Source: Oscillospiraceae bacterium (GTDB lineage Bacteria; Bacillota; Clostridia; Oscillospirales; Acutalibacteraceae). From it: DNA of 64,000 nucleotides. The notes below the pieces were generated by a model. It was not told the origin of the DNA, made no database searches, and saw only the letters and a program-made list of their open reading frames with translations. Location of the stretch: NCBI GenBank assembly GCA_910574935.1, contig CAJTCU010000001.1, positions 248,001 to 312,000 of the forward strand. The letters are read 5' to 3'. A program made the position numbers and the translations under genes. Shown here in pieces: positions 8,251-16,911 of the stretch (its first letter is position 1; each line of letters begins with the position of its first letter).

Positions 8251-9218
8251 GCCGCTGGTTCCCCTTTCTTTTTCTTCTCCTTTTTGGGCGCGCCAAAAGC
8301 TTTGGGCTTTACATAGCGCTCAATCAGGGGTGTGATAATATTCATCAGTACAATGGAGTAGCTGACGCCCTCGGGCAGGGAGCCGAACTCCCGGATGATG
8401 ATGGTCAGAAGCCCGCAGCCGATGGCGAAGATCACCCGGGCCCAAAAGTACAGGGGGCTGGTGGTGTAGTCTGTGGCCATAAAGAAAGCCCCCAGCATCA
8501 GGCCCCCGGTCAGCAGGTCAAACAGAGGGTCCCGGCCCAAAAGCGCCGAGAACACCGCCACGGTGCAGAGATATGTAACGGGAATCACCGGGCTGATAAC
8601 ATTTTTAATGATAAGATACGCGCCGCCAATGAGGATGGCCAGGGCGCAGGTCTCGCCCAGGCAGCCTCCGTGGGTGCCCAGCAGCAGCTGGAGATAGTCC
8701 GGAGCGCTGTTGGGAGAATCCGCATACATCAGCCCGGAAAGAGGCGTGGCGGTGGTCACCGCGTCGGCGGTGGCTCCGTAGTCAAAGGCCGCCGTCCAGT
8801 GGGTCATGGGGGCGGGGAAAGAGTTCATCAGCACAATGCGGGCGGTAAGGGCCGGGTTCACGAAGTTCTGGCCAATGCCGCCGAACATCTGCTTGACCAC
8901 CACAATGGCCACCACCCCGCCAAAGGCCGCCATCAAGGGGTTAATGGTAACCGGCAGGTTTAGGGCCAGCAGCAGGCCGGTGACCAGGCACGAGAGGTCG
9001 CCCACGGTCTGGGGGCGCTTCATCACCCGGCGGCACAGGTACTCGCTAGCTAGGCACGAGGCCATGCACACGGCGATAACCAGCAGGGCCCGGGGCCCAA
9101 AGATCACCACAGAGGCAACAGCCGCCGGACACAGGGCGACAAGTACGTCCAGCATGATATTTTGGGTCGTCTTTTTCCCGTTAAAATGGGGAGAGGACGA
9201 CACGATGAGTTTTTCCAT
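8247..9218 (-). CDS. rnfD: Rnf complex subunit D (membrane, covalent FMN)
   Basis: A 323-residue membrane subunit. The start at 9218 is preferred because AAAGGA lies 8-9 bases upstream and the protein then begins MEKLIVSSSPH, as in the family; the open frame extends further up without a ribosome site. The flavinylation motif DAVTTATPLSG is present near the middle, and SYSIVLMNIITPLIERY gives the usual C-terminus. It forms part of the ion-translocating path. The gap to rnfC upstream is about 500 bases, unusually long for this operon. Confidence 0.94.
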   Translation of the reverse strand: MEKLIVSSSPHFNGKKTTQNIMLDVLVALCPAAVASVVIFGPRALLVIAVCMASCLASEYLCRRVMKRPQTVGDLSCLVTGLLLALNLPVTINPLMAAFGGVVAIVVVKQMFGGIGQNFVNPALTARIVLMNSFPAPMTHWTAAFDYGATADAVTTATPLSGLMYADSPNSAPDYLQLLLGTHGGCLGETCALAILIGGAYLIIKNVISPVIPVTYLCTVAVFSALLGRDPLFDLLTGGLMLGAFFMATDYTTSPLYFWARVIFAIGCGLLTIIIREFGSLPEGVSYSIVLMNIITPLIERYVKPKAFGAPKKEKKKKGEPAA

Positions 9219-9722
9219 AGGGGATTGTCCTTTCAAAAAAACTTGGATTGAGAGGGGGCTTCTGTATAAGCGGCGCCGCGCAAAGATTGCGCGTGGGTTG
9301 GGCAGTCCATTTTTGTTATGCAGCAAACTCTTGCGGCCGATCAGACCATTTCTGGTTAAACCTTGGATGGTCACACCTTTTTGGATGGTCAAACCTTTTA
9401 CTATGGCCACACCTTATATGGTGTTTCGATTCTGGCACGGGAACGCTGCGCGCGGCGGTACGGGCATACTTTACGCGGGGGGTGGCTTGGTGGAGCCGGG
9501 CCGCTGTTCCGGCGGCTTGCCGTCGGAAGGCGCTGCTTTGGGCGGCGCGGTTTTTGTGGGCCCGCTCTGGCGTTTGGTTAGGGGAAGGTCTGGCGCACCC
9601 TCTTTTTTCTTCGCGCCGCCTTTTTAAAGGCAAGGCCGCGGGGCTCTGCCCCGCACCCCGCCGGGGGAAATCATTTCCCCCGGGCCCCCTCTTTGCGCTT
9701 CGCGTTCTGCGTTTTGCTACCG
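9219..9722. other. Long intra-operon spacer between rnfC and rnfD
   Basis: No gene is supported. Two structures stand out. From about 9355 to 9425 there are three to four degenerate 18-base tandem units of the form ACCTTTTTGGATGGTCAA. From 9636 to 9690 there is an R3-type set of hairpins (GCGGGGCTCTGCCCCGC, then GGGGGAAATCATTTCCCCC) just after the rnfC stop on the transcribed strand. These hairpins could stabilise or partly terminate the rnfC transcript. Confidence 0.6.
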
Positions 9723-11069
9723 CTACTTCTTGGCTGTGGCGGCTTTCAGCGCCGCTTTGCCCATACGGATGCTCTGCACCAGCCTTCTTCCCGCCGGACA
9801 GGAAAAGGCGCAGCAGCCGCACTCCATGCAGGTGTTGATGTTCAGCTCCTTCATGGCCTCCAGGTCCTTTTTCTGGGCGGCGCGCTCCAGCTTGGTGGGC
9901 ATCAGATTCATGGGGCAGGCCGCCACGCACCGGCCGCAGCGGATGCAGGCCGTGGTCTCGTACAGCTTGGCCTCTTTTTCGTCAAAGGCCAAAATGGCGT
10001 TGTTCTGCTTCAAGATGGGCAGCTGGTCACTGGTCAGGGCAATGCCCATCATGGGGCCGCCCATCAGCAGTTTTTTGGGCTCCGCCTTGTACCCGCCGCA
10101 AAACTCGATGACGTCCTGAATGGCCGTGCCAATAGGCACAATCACATTCTGGGGATTTTTGATGGCGGAGCCGTCAATGGTCACCCGCTTTTTGGTCAGA
10201 GGCATACCGGTGCGCATATAGCTGGCCAAAAAGGACACGGAGCCAATGTTCATCACCAGGCAGCCCACGTCGGCCGGCAGGGCCCCGGCGGGCACCGTGC
10301 GGCCGGTGCAGGCCTGCACCAGCACCTTTTCCGCGCCCTGGGGGTAGCGGCTCTTCAGGGGCAGGACGCGCACCTCGTCGTGGGGGTCCCGGCGGGGGTC
10401 GTCGGCAATCTTCCGGAGCGTTTCTATCACGTCGGGCTTGTTGTCCTCCACAGCAACCAGCACCCGGTGCACGTCCAAAATCTCTTTCACCGCGTATATG
10501 CCTTCCAGCACATTTTTGCCATTTTCCAGGGCCTCCCGGTGGTCGCTGGTCACGTAGGGCTCGCACTCGGCCACATTGATAATCAGGGTGTCTATGTTCT
10601 TGTCCTCGGGCACGTTTAGCTTTACATGGGCGGGAAAGCCCGCGCCGCCCAGCCCCACCAGCCCGGCGGCTTTGGCAGCCCCGGCCAGGGTCTTTTTGTC
10701 GTAAATCCGCTCCGGGGGGCGGATCTCCGGGTCCGGCCCCATCAGCCCGTCTGATTCGATGACCACCGCTTCCACAGGCTGGCCGCCGGTGAGCATAATT
10801 TTCGTTACCTCCGCCACCGTACCAGAAACCGAGGCGTGCACAGGCGCGCTCACATAGGCGTCGCTTTGGCCCACCACCTGGCCCAGGTAGACATAATCGC
10901 CCTTTTTCACCACAGGCCGGCAGGGCGCGCCAATGTGCTGCTGCATAGGCAGCACCACCCGGGCGGGGGGCGGCATCTCTACCGTGGGGGTCTGCCAGGT
11001 ATTTTTGTGGTGGGGCACCGGAGCGCCGCCATGGGTCCTAAAGGGGCGCTTGGGGAAATGCTCCTGCAT
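9723..11069 (-). CDS. rnfC: Rnf complex subunit C (NADH and FMN site)
   Basis: A 448-residue peripheral subunit that binds NAD(H) and FMN and carries two C-terminal [4Fe-4S] clusters (CIRCGRCVAACP and CMECGCCAFSCP). The glycine-rich GLGGAGFPAHVK is the nucleotide/FMN-binding motif, followed by INVAECEPY. The ATG at 11069 is preferred over the in-frame GTG at 11078, which lies too close to the AAAGGA site. It is the first gene of the operon, with a promoter at 11111-11139. The order C-D-G-E-A-B is the one known from acetogenic and other clostridia. Confidence 0.95.
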   Translation of the reverse strand: MQEHFPKRPFRTHGGAPVPHHKNTWQTPTVEMPPPARVVLPMQQHIGAPCRPVVKKGDYVYLGQVVGQSDAYVSAPVHASVSGTVAEVTKIMLTGGQPVEAVVIESDGLMGPDPEIRPPERIYDKKTLAGAAKAAGLVGLGGAGFPAHVKLNVPEDKNIDTLIINVAECEPYVTSDHREALENGKNVLEGIYAVKEILDVHRVLVAVEDNKPDVIETLRKIADDPRRDPHDEVRVLPLKSRYPQGAEKVLVQACTGRTVPAGALPADVGCLVMNIGSVSFLASYMRTGMPLTKKRVTIDGSAIKNPQNVIVPIGTAIQDVIEFCGGYKAEPKKLLMGGPMMGIALTSDQLPILKQNNAILAFDEKEAKLYETTACIRCGRCVAACPMNLMPTKLERAAQKKDLEAMKELNINTCMECGCCAFSCPAGRRLVQSIRMGKAALKAATAKK

Positions 11070-11110
11070 AATAGCCACAATCCTTTCGTTCTCAAAAAAT
11101 TTACAAACTT

Positions 11111-11139
11111 ATTTTACCGCAAAACCCGAAATTGTGCAA
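11111..11139 (-). promoter_or_regulatory. Sigma-A-type promoter of the rnf operon
   Basis: On the minus strand, TTGCAC (11139-11134) and TAAAAT (11116-11111) are separated by 17 bases and lie about 40 bases before the rnfC start. Both hexamers are close to consensus. Confidence 0.7.
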
Positions 11140-11255
11140 CAGGAAAAGCAGAGAATGGCGAATTTTAACACGCCCGCTTCTCTGTCCCGGGCTGCCGCCG
11201 CGGCTTCACTCTTTCCTCTGCCTTTACATAAACTGGCGTGAAAGGAGGAATTTTT

Positions 11256-11834
11256 ATGCCCATCAGAATCTTTATCGACCAGGGCCACAACCCCCAGGGC
11301 GTTAACGCCGGGGCCGAGGGCAACGGCCTGCGGGAGCAGGACGTCACCTACAACGTGGGGGTAGACCTGGCGGGCCTTTTAAACGACGACCCCCGGTTTG
11401 AGGCCCGGCTTTCCCGCAACACGCCCACCGAGTCTTTGGGTACCAGCAACGCCTCCAGCCTACAGGCCAGGGTCAATATGGCCAACAGCTGGCCCGCCAA
11501 CTACTTTATCAGCATCCACTGCAACGCAAACAGCAACCCCGCTATAAACGGCAGCGAAGTCTACGTTTACCAAGAGGGCACCCAGGCCTATTGGCTGGCC
11601 CAGCACATCCTTAACGCGGTGGTAGAACAGGCGGGCACCCGGAATAACGGGGTGCGGCTGAACCCCTCGCTGTATGTGCTGCGAAAAACAAAAATGCCCG
11701 CCGTGCTGGTGGAGCTGGGCTACCTGACCAACCGCTCCGACGCCCAAAAGCTGCGGGACAACCAGCCGGACTTTGCCCGAGGCATTTATTACGGGCTGCT
11801 TAGCTATTTCGGTTTCTCCCCCACTAACCGGTAG
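11256..11834 (+). CDS. N-acetylmuramoyl-L-alanine amidase (Amidase_3)
   Basis: A 192-residue zinc amidase that cleaves the bond between MurNAc and L-Ala. The metal ligands are H11 (DQGHNPQG), E27 and H88 (FISIHCNAN), and E153 in LVELGYLTN is the catalytic glutamate. The start at 11256 follows AAAGGAGG by seven bases. There is no signal peptide, wall-binding domain or SPOR repeat: only the catalytic domain is present. This resembles amidases that act after cell or mother-cell lysis, or phage endolysins, rather than a secreted remodelling enzyme. It stands alone, divergent from the rnf operon, with no phage genes beside it. Confidence 0.9.
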   Translation: MPIRIFIDQGHNPQGVNAGAEGNGLREQDVTYNVGVDLAGLLNDDPRFEARLSRNTPTESLGTSNASSLQARVNMANSWPANYFISIHCNANSNPAINGSEVYVYQEGTQAYWLAQHILNAVVEQAGTRNNGVRLNPSLYVLRKTKMPAVLVELGYLTNRSDAQKLRDNQPDFARGIYYGLLSYFGFSPTNR

Positions 11835-11903
11835 CCAGAGCGCGGCGCCGGCGAACAGATGGGAAAAGTTTCGCCGTCTCGTCCGCCCCCTTCCCTCCCT
11901 GTC

Positions 11904-11932
11904 TTGATTTTTCCCTCTATCAGGAATATAAT
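11904..11932 (+). promoter_or_regulatory. Sigma-A promoter for the HAD phosphatase
   Basis: TTGATT (11904-11909) and a perfect TATAAT (11927-11932) are separated by 17 bases, 72 bases before the start codon of the next gene. Confidence 0.7.
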
Positions 11933-12004
11933 AGAGCTTGCCCGTTCCCAAGCTTTTAACAGCCCTGGACGGGCCCTATTTCCTGAATAGAAAGGACTCT
12001 GTTT

Positions 12005-12670
12005 ATGACCCCCTACCGCGCCTGTATTTTTGATTTAGACGGCACTTTGGCCGACACCCTGCACTCCATTGCCTATTTTGGCAACAGCGCCCTAAAGGCC
12101 TTTGGCTTTCCCTCCATTCCGGTGGCGGATTACCGGCTGCTGGTGGGCAACGGGGCTGATGTTTTGATGGACCGGATGCTGCGCCGGGTGGGGGCGGCCC
12201 TCTCTCCAGAAGAGCGCCGCCGCTTTCGGGCCGTGTATGACCGCCTTTACGCCGCGGACCCCCTGGCCCTGGTGGGGGCTTATCCCGGCTTGCCTGAGGT
12301 TTTGGAGCGTCAGCGCCAAAAGGGCCGAAAGCTGGCGGTTCTCTCCAACAAGCCAGACGACATGACCCAGGCCATTGCCAGAGAGCTGTATGGCGGCGTG
12401 CTCCATGCCGCCTATGGCCAGCGCCCGGAATTTCCCACCAAGCCAGACCCCGCTGCTGTGCTGGCCCTGGCAAAAGAGCTGGGGGTCCCCCCCCAGGAGA
12501 CCCTCTATATTGGCGACAGCGGCGTGGACATGGACACCGCCCGCCGCGCGGGGATGGACTCCTGCGGGGTGCTGTGGGGATTTCGGGACCGGGAAGAGCT
12601 GCTGGCCCACGGGGCCATGTATTTGGCGGGGGACCCGGCGCAGCTGGAAGGAATTATGGAAAAACAATAA
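12005..12670 (+). CDS. HAD-family phosphatase (phosphoglycolate phosphatase-like)
   Basis: A 221-residue haloacid dehalogenase hydrolase with a C1-type cap. Motif I is FDLDGTL with D10 as nucleophile and D12 as acid/base. Motif II is the Ser of VLSNK, motif III the Lys of FPTKPDPA, and motif IV is YIGDSGVDMDTA. This pattern is typical of Gph/PpaX-like enzymes that hydrolyse phosphoglycolate, pyrophosphate or small sugar phosphates. AAAGGA lies ahead of the start. It is monocistronic, so context does not narrow the substrate. Confidence 0.88.
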   Translation: MTPYRACIFDLDGTLADTLHSIAYFGNSALKAFGFPSIPVADYRLLVGNGADVLMDRMLRRVGAALSPEERRRFRAVYDRLYAADPLALVGAYPGLPEVLERQRQKGRKLAVLSNKPDDMTQAIARELYGGVLHAAYGQRPEFPTKPDPAAVLALAKELGVPPQETLYIGDSGVDMDTARRAGMDSCGVLWGFRDREELLAHGAMYLAGDPAQLEGIMEKQ

Positions 12671-12677
12671 ATTTCAG

Positions 12678-12706
12678 TAAACAAACAATATATCCCGGGC
12701 TATAAT
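12678..12706 (+). promoter_or_regulatory. Promoter of the decayed DUF2975 gene
   Basis: TAAACA (12678-12683), 17 bases, then a perfect TATAAT (12701-12706). A GGAGGAG site at 12724-12730 follows at the right distance for the ATG at 12739. The expression signals survive although the gene is broken. Confidence 0.5.
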
Positions 12707-12738
12707 GGAGACACAAACCAAGCGGAGGAGTCTTTATT

Positions 12739-13265
12739 ATGTGTCACAGCGGAATATGAGAACGGACCGGCTGACCCGCATTGTCACGCCGATTACAAAG
12801 ATTCTGGAGGTGGCCTGCCACATGGGCGCTGGATGCATGGTGGTGGGCCTGGTGCTGTTTTGGGGGGACCGGGGCTGATTCCCGGCGCTTTGGTAGCAAG
12901 CGCGCCCGCCCCAGGCGAGTCCATCCGCATGCACGGCTTTTCCATTGTATTCGGCAACCCGGACGGCTCAATTCACAACGGGGCCTGTAGAATCTTCCTG
13001 CCGGCAGGGGCCATGACCCTGGAACGGATGGCCTGGGTGTTCCGCAACGTGCACCTGGTTCTGCGCACCACCCAGGGCCAGACCAAATTCCCGGTGGGCA
13101 AGACCCCTTTCCAAACGGCTAATGTGCGCATGCTGCGCCAGGCCGGCATTTTTCTCGTGGCCATTACTAGAGGTGCAGTTTGCCTTTAGCAGTCTTGCGG
13201 TGCTGGCGCCGGGCCCGGAAATGTCCGAGACCAGCCAGGGGACATTCTTGGGTATGAGGAGGACG
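12739..13265 (+). pseudogene. Broken DUF2975-type membrane protein gene
   Basis: The pieces are spread over all three frames. The ATG at 12739 with the good ribosome site is closed after six codons. A frame from 12756 (MRTDRLTRIVTPI and a hydrophobic stretch ending at VLFWG) is cut at 12876. The reading then continues in the frame that includes FRNVHLVLRTTQGQTK, GKTPFQTANVRMLRQ and GIFLVAI, and finally shifts again for a short tail near 13170-13265. The central segment matches my memory of DUF2975 proteins, small four-helix membrane proteins usually followed by a YozG-like HTH regulator, which is absent here. At least two frameshifts are needed, so it is probably dead. Confidence 0.65.
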
Positions 13266-13559
13266 GGGAGCCCTAGGGCTTGTTTAAGGCAACCCCGCAC
13301 CATTCGCGGCTGGAGCCTTAAGCACCGTCTTGCTTGCAGATTTTCCGTGATAGCGCACAGCTTTCGCTTGTCAATGGTGAGATGGACGGCGCTCAATCTG
13401 TACCCTCTGAAGAAAAATCTGATTGCGCAATACGGTACTTAGAATTCTGCGGGATTGCCTGAAAGCAAAAAGACTCCCCTGTTTTTCCCACGGGCCGGCC
13501 GCGTTCCTCTGCCCGCAGCAAAACAGCTTTGACCCTGTTCTAACGATACATTTATGCCA
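13266..13559. other. Spacer with repeat-like sequence, no gene
   Basis: It begins with GGGCTTGTTTAAGG, similar to the R2 family terminus, but the remainder does not follow the R2 pattern. Short open frames on both strands lack ribosome sites and recognisable products. It may be a remnant of another repeat or mobile sequence. Confidence 0.35.
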
Positions 13560-13613
13560 AATATCCCGCGCGGCGCTGCTTTCTGGTATTGAAGCAGCGC
13601 CGCGCGGGATATT
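13560..13613. repeat. Perfect 22-bp inverted repeat with 10-base loop
   Basis: Left arm 13560-13581 and right arm 13592-13613 are exactly complementary and very GC-rich in the centre (CCCGCGCGGCGCTGC). No T-run of terminator quality follows on either strand. It sits 21 bases upstream of the -35 hexamer of the chemoreceptor promoter and may insulate that promoter. Confidence 0.85.
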
Positions 13614-13633
13614 ATTAGATCCTAAAATTTTTC

Positions 13634-13662
13634 TTGCGTTCTTTCCAACAAATGGATATAAT
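13634..13662 (+). promoter_or_regulatory. Candidate promoter of the chemoreceptor gene
   Basis: TTGCGT (13634-13639) and a perfect TATAAT (13657-13662) with 17-base spacing. The sequence does not look like a sigma-D flagellar promoter, which many chemoreceptor genes use. Confidence 0.5.
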
Positions 13663-13744
13663 TATAAGAGTAGAATTTTATATTCTTGACTTGGTCAAAG
13701 ATCGTTCGGATGGGGAAATTAACAGATAGGAGAGCGTTGCAATC

Positions 13745-15745
13745 ATGGAACAAACACAAACAGCCGGCAGAAGGGTCCGCAGAATTCAAGGGGTCACGGC
13801 AAAGCTGACGGCCGCCATTGTAATCTGCGTGGTCCTGGCGGTGGGGACGCTGCTGGCAGTGGTCTATGGAAAAGTTTCCGCCGCGCTTTTGGAAAAGAGC
13901 GAGAACCTTTTGCAGACAACCACAGACAAAACGCTTCAGGAAACCAGCGCCTGGATGAACAAGGTTCTAACCATGCTGGAAATGCAGCGGGACGCCATTA
14001 CGTATGAGGACATGGATCTGGAGGAAATGAAAGAATACATCCTGCACACCGTGGGCCAGAACGAGGCCTATCCCGCCGGGCTGTATGTGGCCCTAACGGA
14101 CGGTTCCCTGTACCACGCCAGCTTTGTGCCCGGGCCAGACTTTGACGCGGCCTCCAAAAGCTGGTACCAGGACGGCATTGCCTCTGAAAAATTCATTCTG
14201 GGGGACGTCTATTTTGACGAGGACAGCCGGTCTTATGTGGTGGGGGCCTCTGGCGTGCTGAAGAACGCCCAGGGAGAGGTGCGCGGCGTGGCTGCCGCTG
14301 ATGTGTACCTGGACTCCATCTCCAAAATCGTCGGCGTAATACAGCTGGAAAAAACCGGGGGCATTTTCCTGGTGGATACCCGCACCGGCACCATTATTGG
14401 CCACCGGAACCCAGAGATTGTCGGACAGAAGCTAGACCAGGTGCAGGGGAACATGTACGCCTACGCCGCCCAGCAGATCAGCACAGGCAAAACCGGTCTT
14501 TCCCTGTTTGAAAACACCTATATCCAGGTGGCCAACGTGCCGGACAGCGACTGGGCCGCCGTGGCCTATGTGTCCAGGGCCGAGGTTCTCTCAGACCTGC
14601 ACCAGCTGACCGCCATGATGGTTTCTGTGGCGCTAGCCACTGTGGCCGCCTTAATTTTGCTGGTGATCATCCTGGCCCGGCGGATTATCGGCCGGCCTGT
14701 GACAGAGCTAAGCCTGGTTGCGGCGCGCATTGCGGAAGGCGACCTGGACCAGACCATAAAATACCAGTCCGGCGACGAGCTGGGGGTGCTGGCGGAAAAC
14801 TTCAACCGCACCACCCTGCGGCTGCGGGACTATGTACAGTACATAGACGAAATTTCTCTGCGGTTAAAGGAGATTGCTGGGGGAAACCTGGACTTCACCT
14901 TGGAAAATCAATATACCGGCGAGTTCGAAAAACTGAAGGTCTCTTTAGAGGAGATCTCCAACCGGCTTAGTGACACCCTTGGCCAGCTGCGTACCGCCTC
15001 GCAAGAGGTGGCCGCGGGCGCCCAGCTGGTATCCGGCGGGGCGGTATCCCTGTCGCAGGGCTCGGCGGAGCAGGCCGGCGCAGTGATGGAGCTGGCTTCC
15101 CACATTAGCTCTATGTCCGAGAGCGTACAAGAAACCGCCGGCAGCGCCCAAGAGGCCAACCGTATCTCGGAACAGGTGAAGCAGGGCCTGCTGGAAAGCA
15201 GCGCCAAAATGGAAAACATGAACCATGTGATCCAGCGCATTAGCGACAAATCCACAGAAATTAACGGCATTGTAAAAAAGATTGACAATATCGCTTTCCA
15301 GACCAATATCCTAGCCCTAAACGCCGCTGTGGAAGCCGCCCGGGCGGGCGAGGCTGGAAAAGGCTTTGCCGTGGTGGCCGATGAAGTGCGGGCCCTGGCA
15401 GGAAAATCTTCAGCGGCAGCCCGGGAAACCACGGCTTTACTAAGCGAAACCGTAGAATCTATGGAAGAGGGCACCCAGGCCGCCCGGGAAACTTCCGACT
15501 CTATGCTGGCAGTGATGGACCAGGCGGAGCAGGTCAGCGGCCTCATCCACGATATAGCCCAAAACACCGAAAAACAGGCCGAAGACGCCGCGGAGATCTC
15601 CCATGGCATTGACCAAATCTCCCACGTGGTAGAGAGCAACGTGGACACCGCGCAAAAAAGCGCCACGGCCAGCGAAGAGCTTTCTGGGCAGGCTGAAATG
15701 CTGAAAGAGCTGGTGGCCACGTTTAAGATCAAGGGGAATAAATAG
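13745..15745 (+). CDS. Methyl-accepting chemotaxis protein (Cache type)
   Basis: A 666-residue transmembrane chemoreceptor. TM1 lies at about residues 18-40. A long extracytoplasmic region (40-290) looks like a double-Cache ligand domain, with [14 protein letters not shown] and [12 protein letters not shown] being typical. TM2 is at about 293-318, followed by HAMP (315-370). The signalling domain has its hairpin tip near residue 515 ([21 protein letters not shown]), where CheA and CheW bind. It senses a small extracellular ligand, often an amino acid or carboxylate in dCache proteins, and controls motility. It is monocistronic, followed by an R2 repeat and a terminator. No che or fla genes are nearby. 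Confidence 0.92.
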   Translation: MEQTQTAGRRVRRIQGVTAKLTAAIVICVVLAVGTLLAVVYGKVSAALLEKSENLLQTTTDKTLQETSAWMNKVLTMLEMQRDAITYEDMDLEEMKEYILHTVGQNEAYPAGLYVALTDGSLYHASFVPGPDFDAASKSWYQDGIASEKFILGDVYFDEDSRSYVVGASGVLKNAQGEVRGVAAADVYLDSISKIVGVIQLEKTGGIFLVDTRTGTIIGHRNPEIVGQKLDQVQGNMYAYAAQQISTGKTGLSLFENTYIQVANVPDSDWAAVAYVSRAEVLSDLHQLTAMMVSVALATVAALILLVIILARRIIGRPVTELSLVAARIAEGDLDQTIKYQSGDELGVLAENFNRTTLRLRDYVQYIDEISLRLKEIAGGNLDFTLENQYTGEFEKLKVSLEEISNRLSDTLGQLRTASQEVAAGAQLVSGGAVSLSQGSAEQAGAVMELASHISSMSESVQETAGSAQEANRISEQVKQGLLESSAKMENMNHVIQRISDKSTEINGIVKKIDNIAFQTNILALNAAVEAARAGEAGKGFAVVADEVRALAGKSSAAARETTALLSETVESMEEGTQAARETSDSMLAVMDQAEQVSGLIHDIAQNTEKQAEDAAEISHGIDQISHVVESNVDTAQKSATASEELSGQAEMLKELVATFKIKGNK

Positions 15746-15868
15746 GCGCTGGAAATCCCCGTGGCACTGGCGCCGCAGCCCAAAAGCTAAAGCGGCGGCA
15801 TTCCGACCCCTGAATGAGCCCTTGCTATAAAAGCTTTTTTTGCCAAGAATCGGCGAGCGCTTCCCTTA

Positions 15869-16025
15869 AGGTCCTGTTTGAAATATCGAACCCGTCGTCT
15901 TTTTGCTCATAAGCGGGCCCCTTTCCGCGTCAAGACCCCTCGTAAGGAACTTGTGGTTTTTCCTTGAAATGGACCTTCTTCTGGGCAAAATCCCGTCATT
16001 TCTCCTATTTTCAAACAAGGTCTAG
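15869..16025. repeat. R2 dispersed palindromic repeat, copy A (inverted)
   Basis: Outer ends GTCCTGTTTGAAAT and TTTTCAAACAAGG are complementary. In reverse orientation it aligns along nearly its whole length with copy C at 32763-32928, sharing GAAATGACGG, TTTCAAGG(A)GAAAACC and AAAAAGACG blocks. It lies between the chemoreceptor stop and its terminator. Confidence 0.8.
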
Positions 16026-16076
16026 GCGGCTTTCTCTGGGATGTCCTTGCATGGGGCCAAAACCGTATTTTTAGTG

Positions 16077-16120
16077 GATCCTGGACAGAAATAAACCCTC
16101 TGTCCAGGATCTTCTTTTCG
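16077..16120 (+). terminator. Rho-independent terminator after the chemoreceptor
   Basis: A perfect 13-bp stem (16077-16089 with 16099-16111), a nine-base loop, and a T-rich tail TTCTTTTC. Confidence 0.75.
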
Positions 16121-16307
16121 CCAATAAAAACGAGTTTCCATCATCAAAAGGGGCTTCTCCGAAGAAGCTTCCGAATATCGTTTATACAGCTTGAAACGAT
16201 TCCTTTTTCCCTAAGACGGCAAAGCCGCTCTACCTCTTATTCATTCCGCCGCCTTAAATAAAACGGAAAATTTTATAGAATCTATAGTAAATTTCGATCT
16301 GTTTTTA

Positions 16308-16336
16308 TTGACACTTTCTTCTTTTTGCGGTATAAT
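16308..16336 (+). promoter_or_regulatory. Consensus sigma-A promoter
   Basis: TTGACA (16308-16313), exactly 17 bases, then TATAAT (16331-16336): both hexamers are perfect. It drives the 65-residue gene starting at 16433, leaving a leader of about 90 bases. Confidence 0.9.
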
Positions 16337-16432
16337 GTGCGCAGCGCATGGGCCGCTGCCCGCTGTTCATTTTGCCGGCAAGCGCCAGATAAAATTGCGC
16401 AATTTTACAAATCATTTGATGAGGTGAACGCC

Positions 16433-16630
16433 ATGGCTGCAAAAACAAGAGAAGAACGGCTGGAATTATTAGAGCAAAAAATTGAGAAAAAGAAAATGGA
16501 AATTGAGGCACTGGAGCAGCAGCGGCAAAAGCTTTTGCACCCGGTAAGTATGCGTTCTGTACTGACAAAGGCCAAAGAGGCCGGCCTTTCTCCTGAAGAA
16601 GTAGCGGAAAAGTTGGGCTTGGACGTGTAA
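16433..16630 (+). CDS. Small coiled-coil protein, unknown function
   Basis: A 65-residue protein. Residues 5-36 form a charged coiled coil rich in Glu, Lys and Gln. Residues 38-65 form a small helical tail ending AGLSPEEVAEKLGLDV, which resembles a helix-turn-helix-like or H-NS-like C-terminal element, though I cannot assign it. The start at 16433 has GAGGTG about seven bases upstream. Its own consensus promoter and a strong terminator make a compact unit that is probably well expressed. The R2 repeat copy B lies between the stop codon and the terminator. It may be a nucleoid-associated or regulatory protein, but this is only inference from size and charge. Confidence 0.75.
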   Translation: MAAKTREERLELLEQKIEKKKMEIEALEQQRQKLLHPVSMRSVLTKAKEAGLSPEEVAEKLGLDV

Positions 16631-16647
16631 AACGATTGGCAGAAATT

Positions 16648-16813
16648 AGGGCTTGTCTAAAAGTAAAGGAAATGACGGATGGTTTGATGAGAAGCGGACT
16701 GCTTCCAGGAAAAAGTCATTTTGCCAGCCTGGCGGCTTGCAAGGATCTTTGACTCGGAAGATGGCCTTTTTATGGTTCAAAACACGGTGTTTCCGATTTT
16801 TTGGCAAGCCCTA
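16648..16813. repeat. R2 dispersed palindromic repeat, copy B
   Basis: Starts AGGGCTTGTCTAAAAG and ends with the complementary TTTTTTGGCAAGCCCT. It shares GGAAATGACGGAT, the AGGA(T)CTTTGACTCGGAAGATGG-type block and GATTTTTT with copy C. It lies in the 3' untranslated region of the 65-residue gene. Confidence 0.8.
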
Positions 16814-16828
16814 AGTACATAAAAGCAG

Positions 16829-16860
16829 CCGCCCCCTTGCAAAAACGGGCGGTTTTTTTT
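16829..16860 (+). terminator. Rho-independent terminator
   Basis: CCGCCC (16829-16834) pairs with GGGCGG (16847-16852) and is followed by eight T residues. It terminates the 65-residue gene transcript after passing through R2 copy B. Confidence 0.85.
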
Positions 16861-16911
16861 ATAAAAACGGGTTTTTTAGATGGACTGTTTCAACTATAAA
16901 GGAACCCAACC

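Noticed and set aside
13745-15745. Sigma-D type promoter for the chemoreceptor
   Set aside because: No TAAA-N15-GCCGATAT-like sequence was found upstream; the sigma-A-like pair is better.
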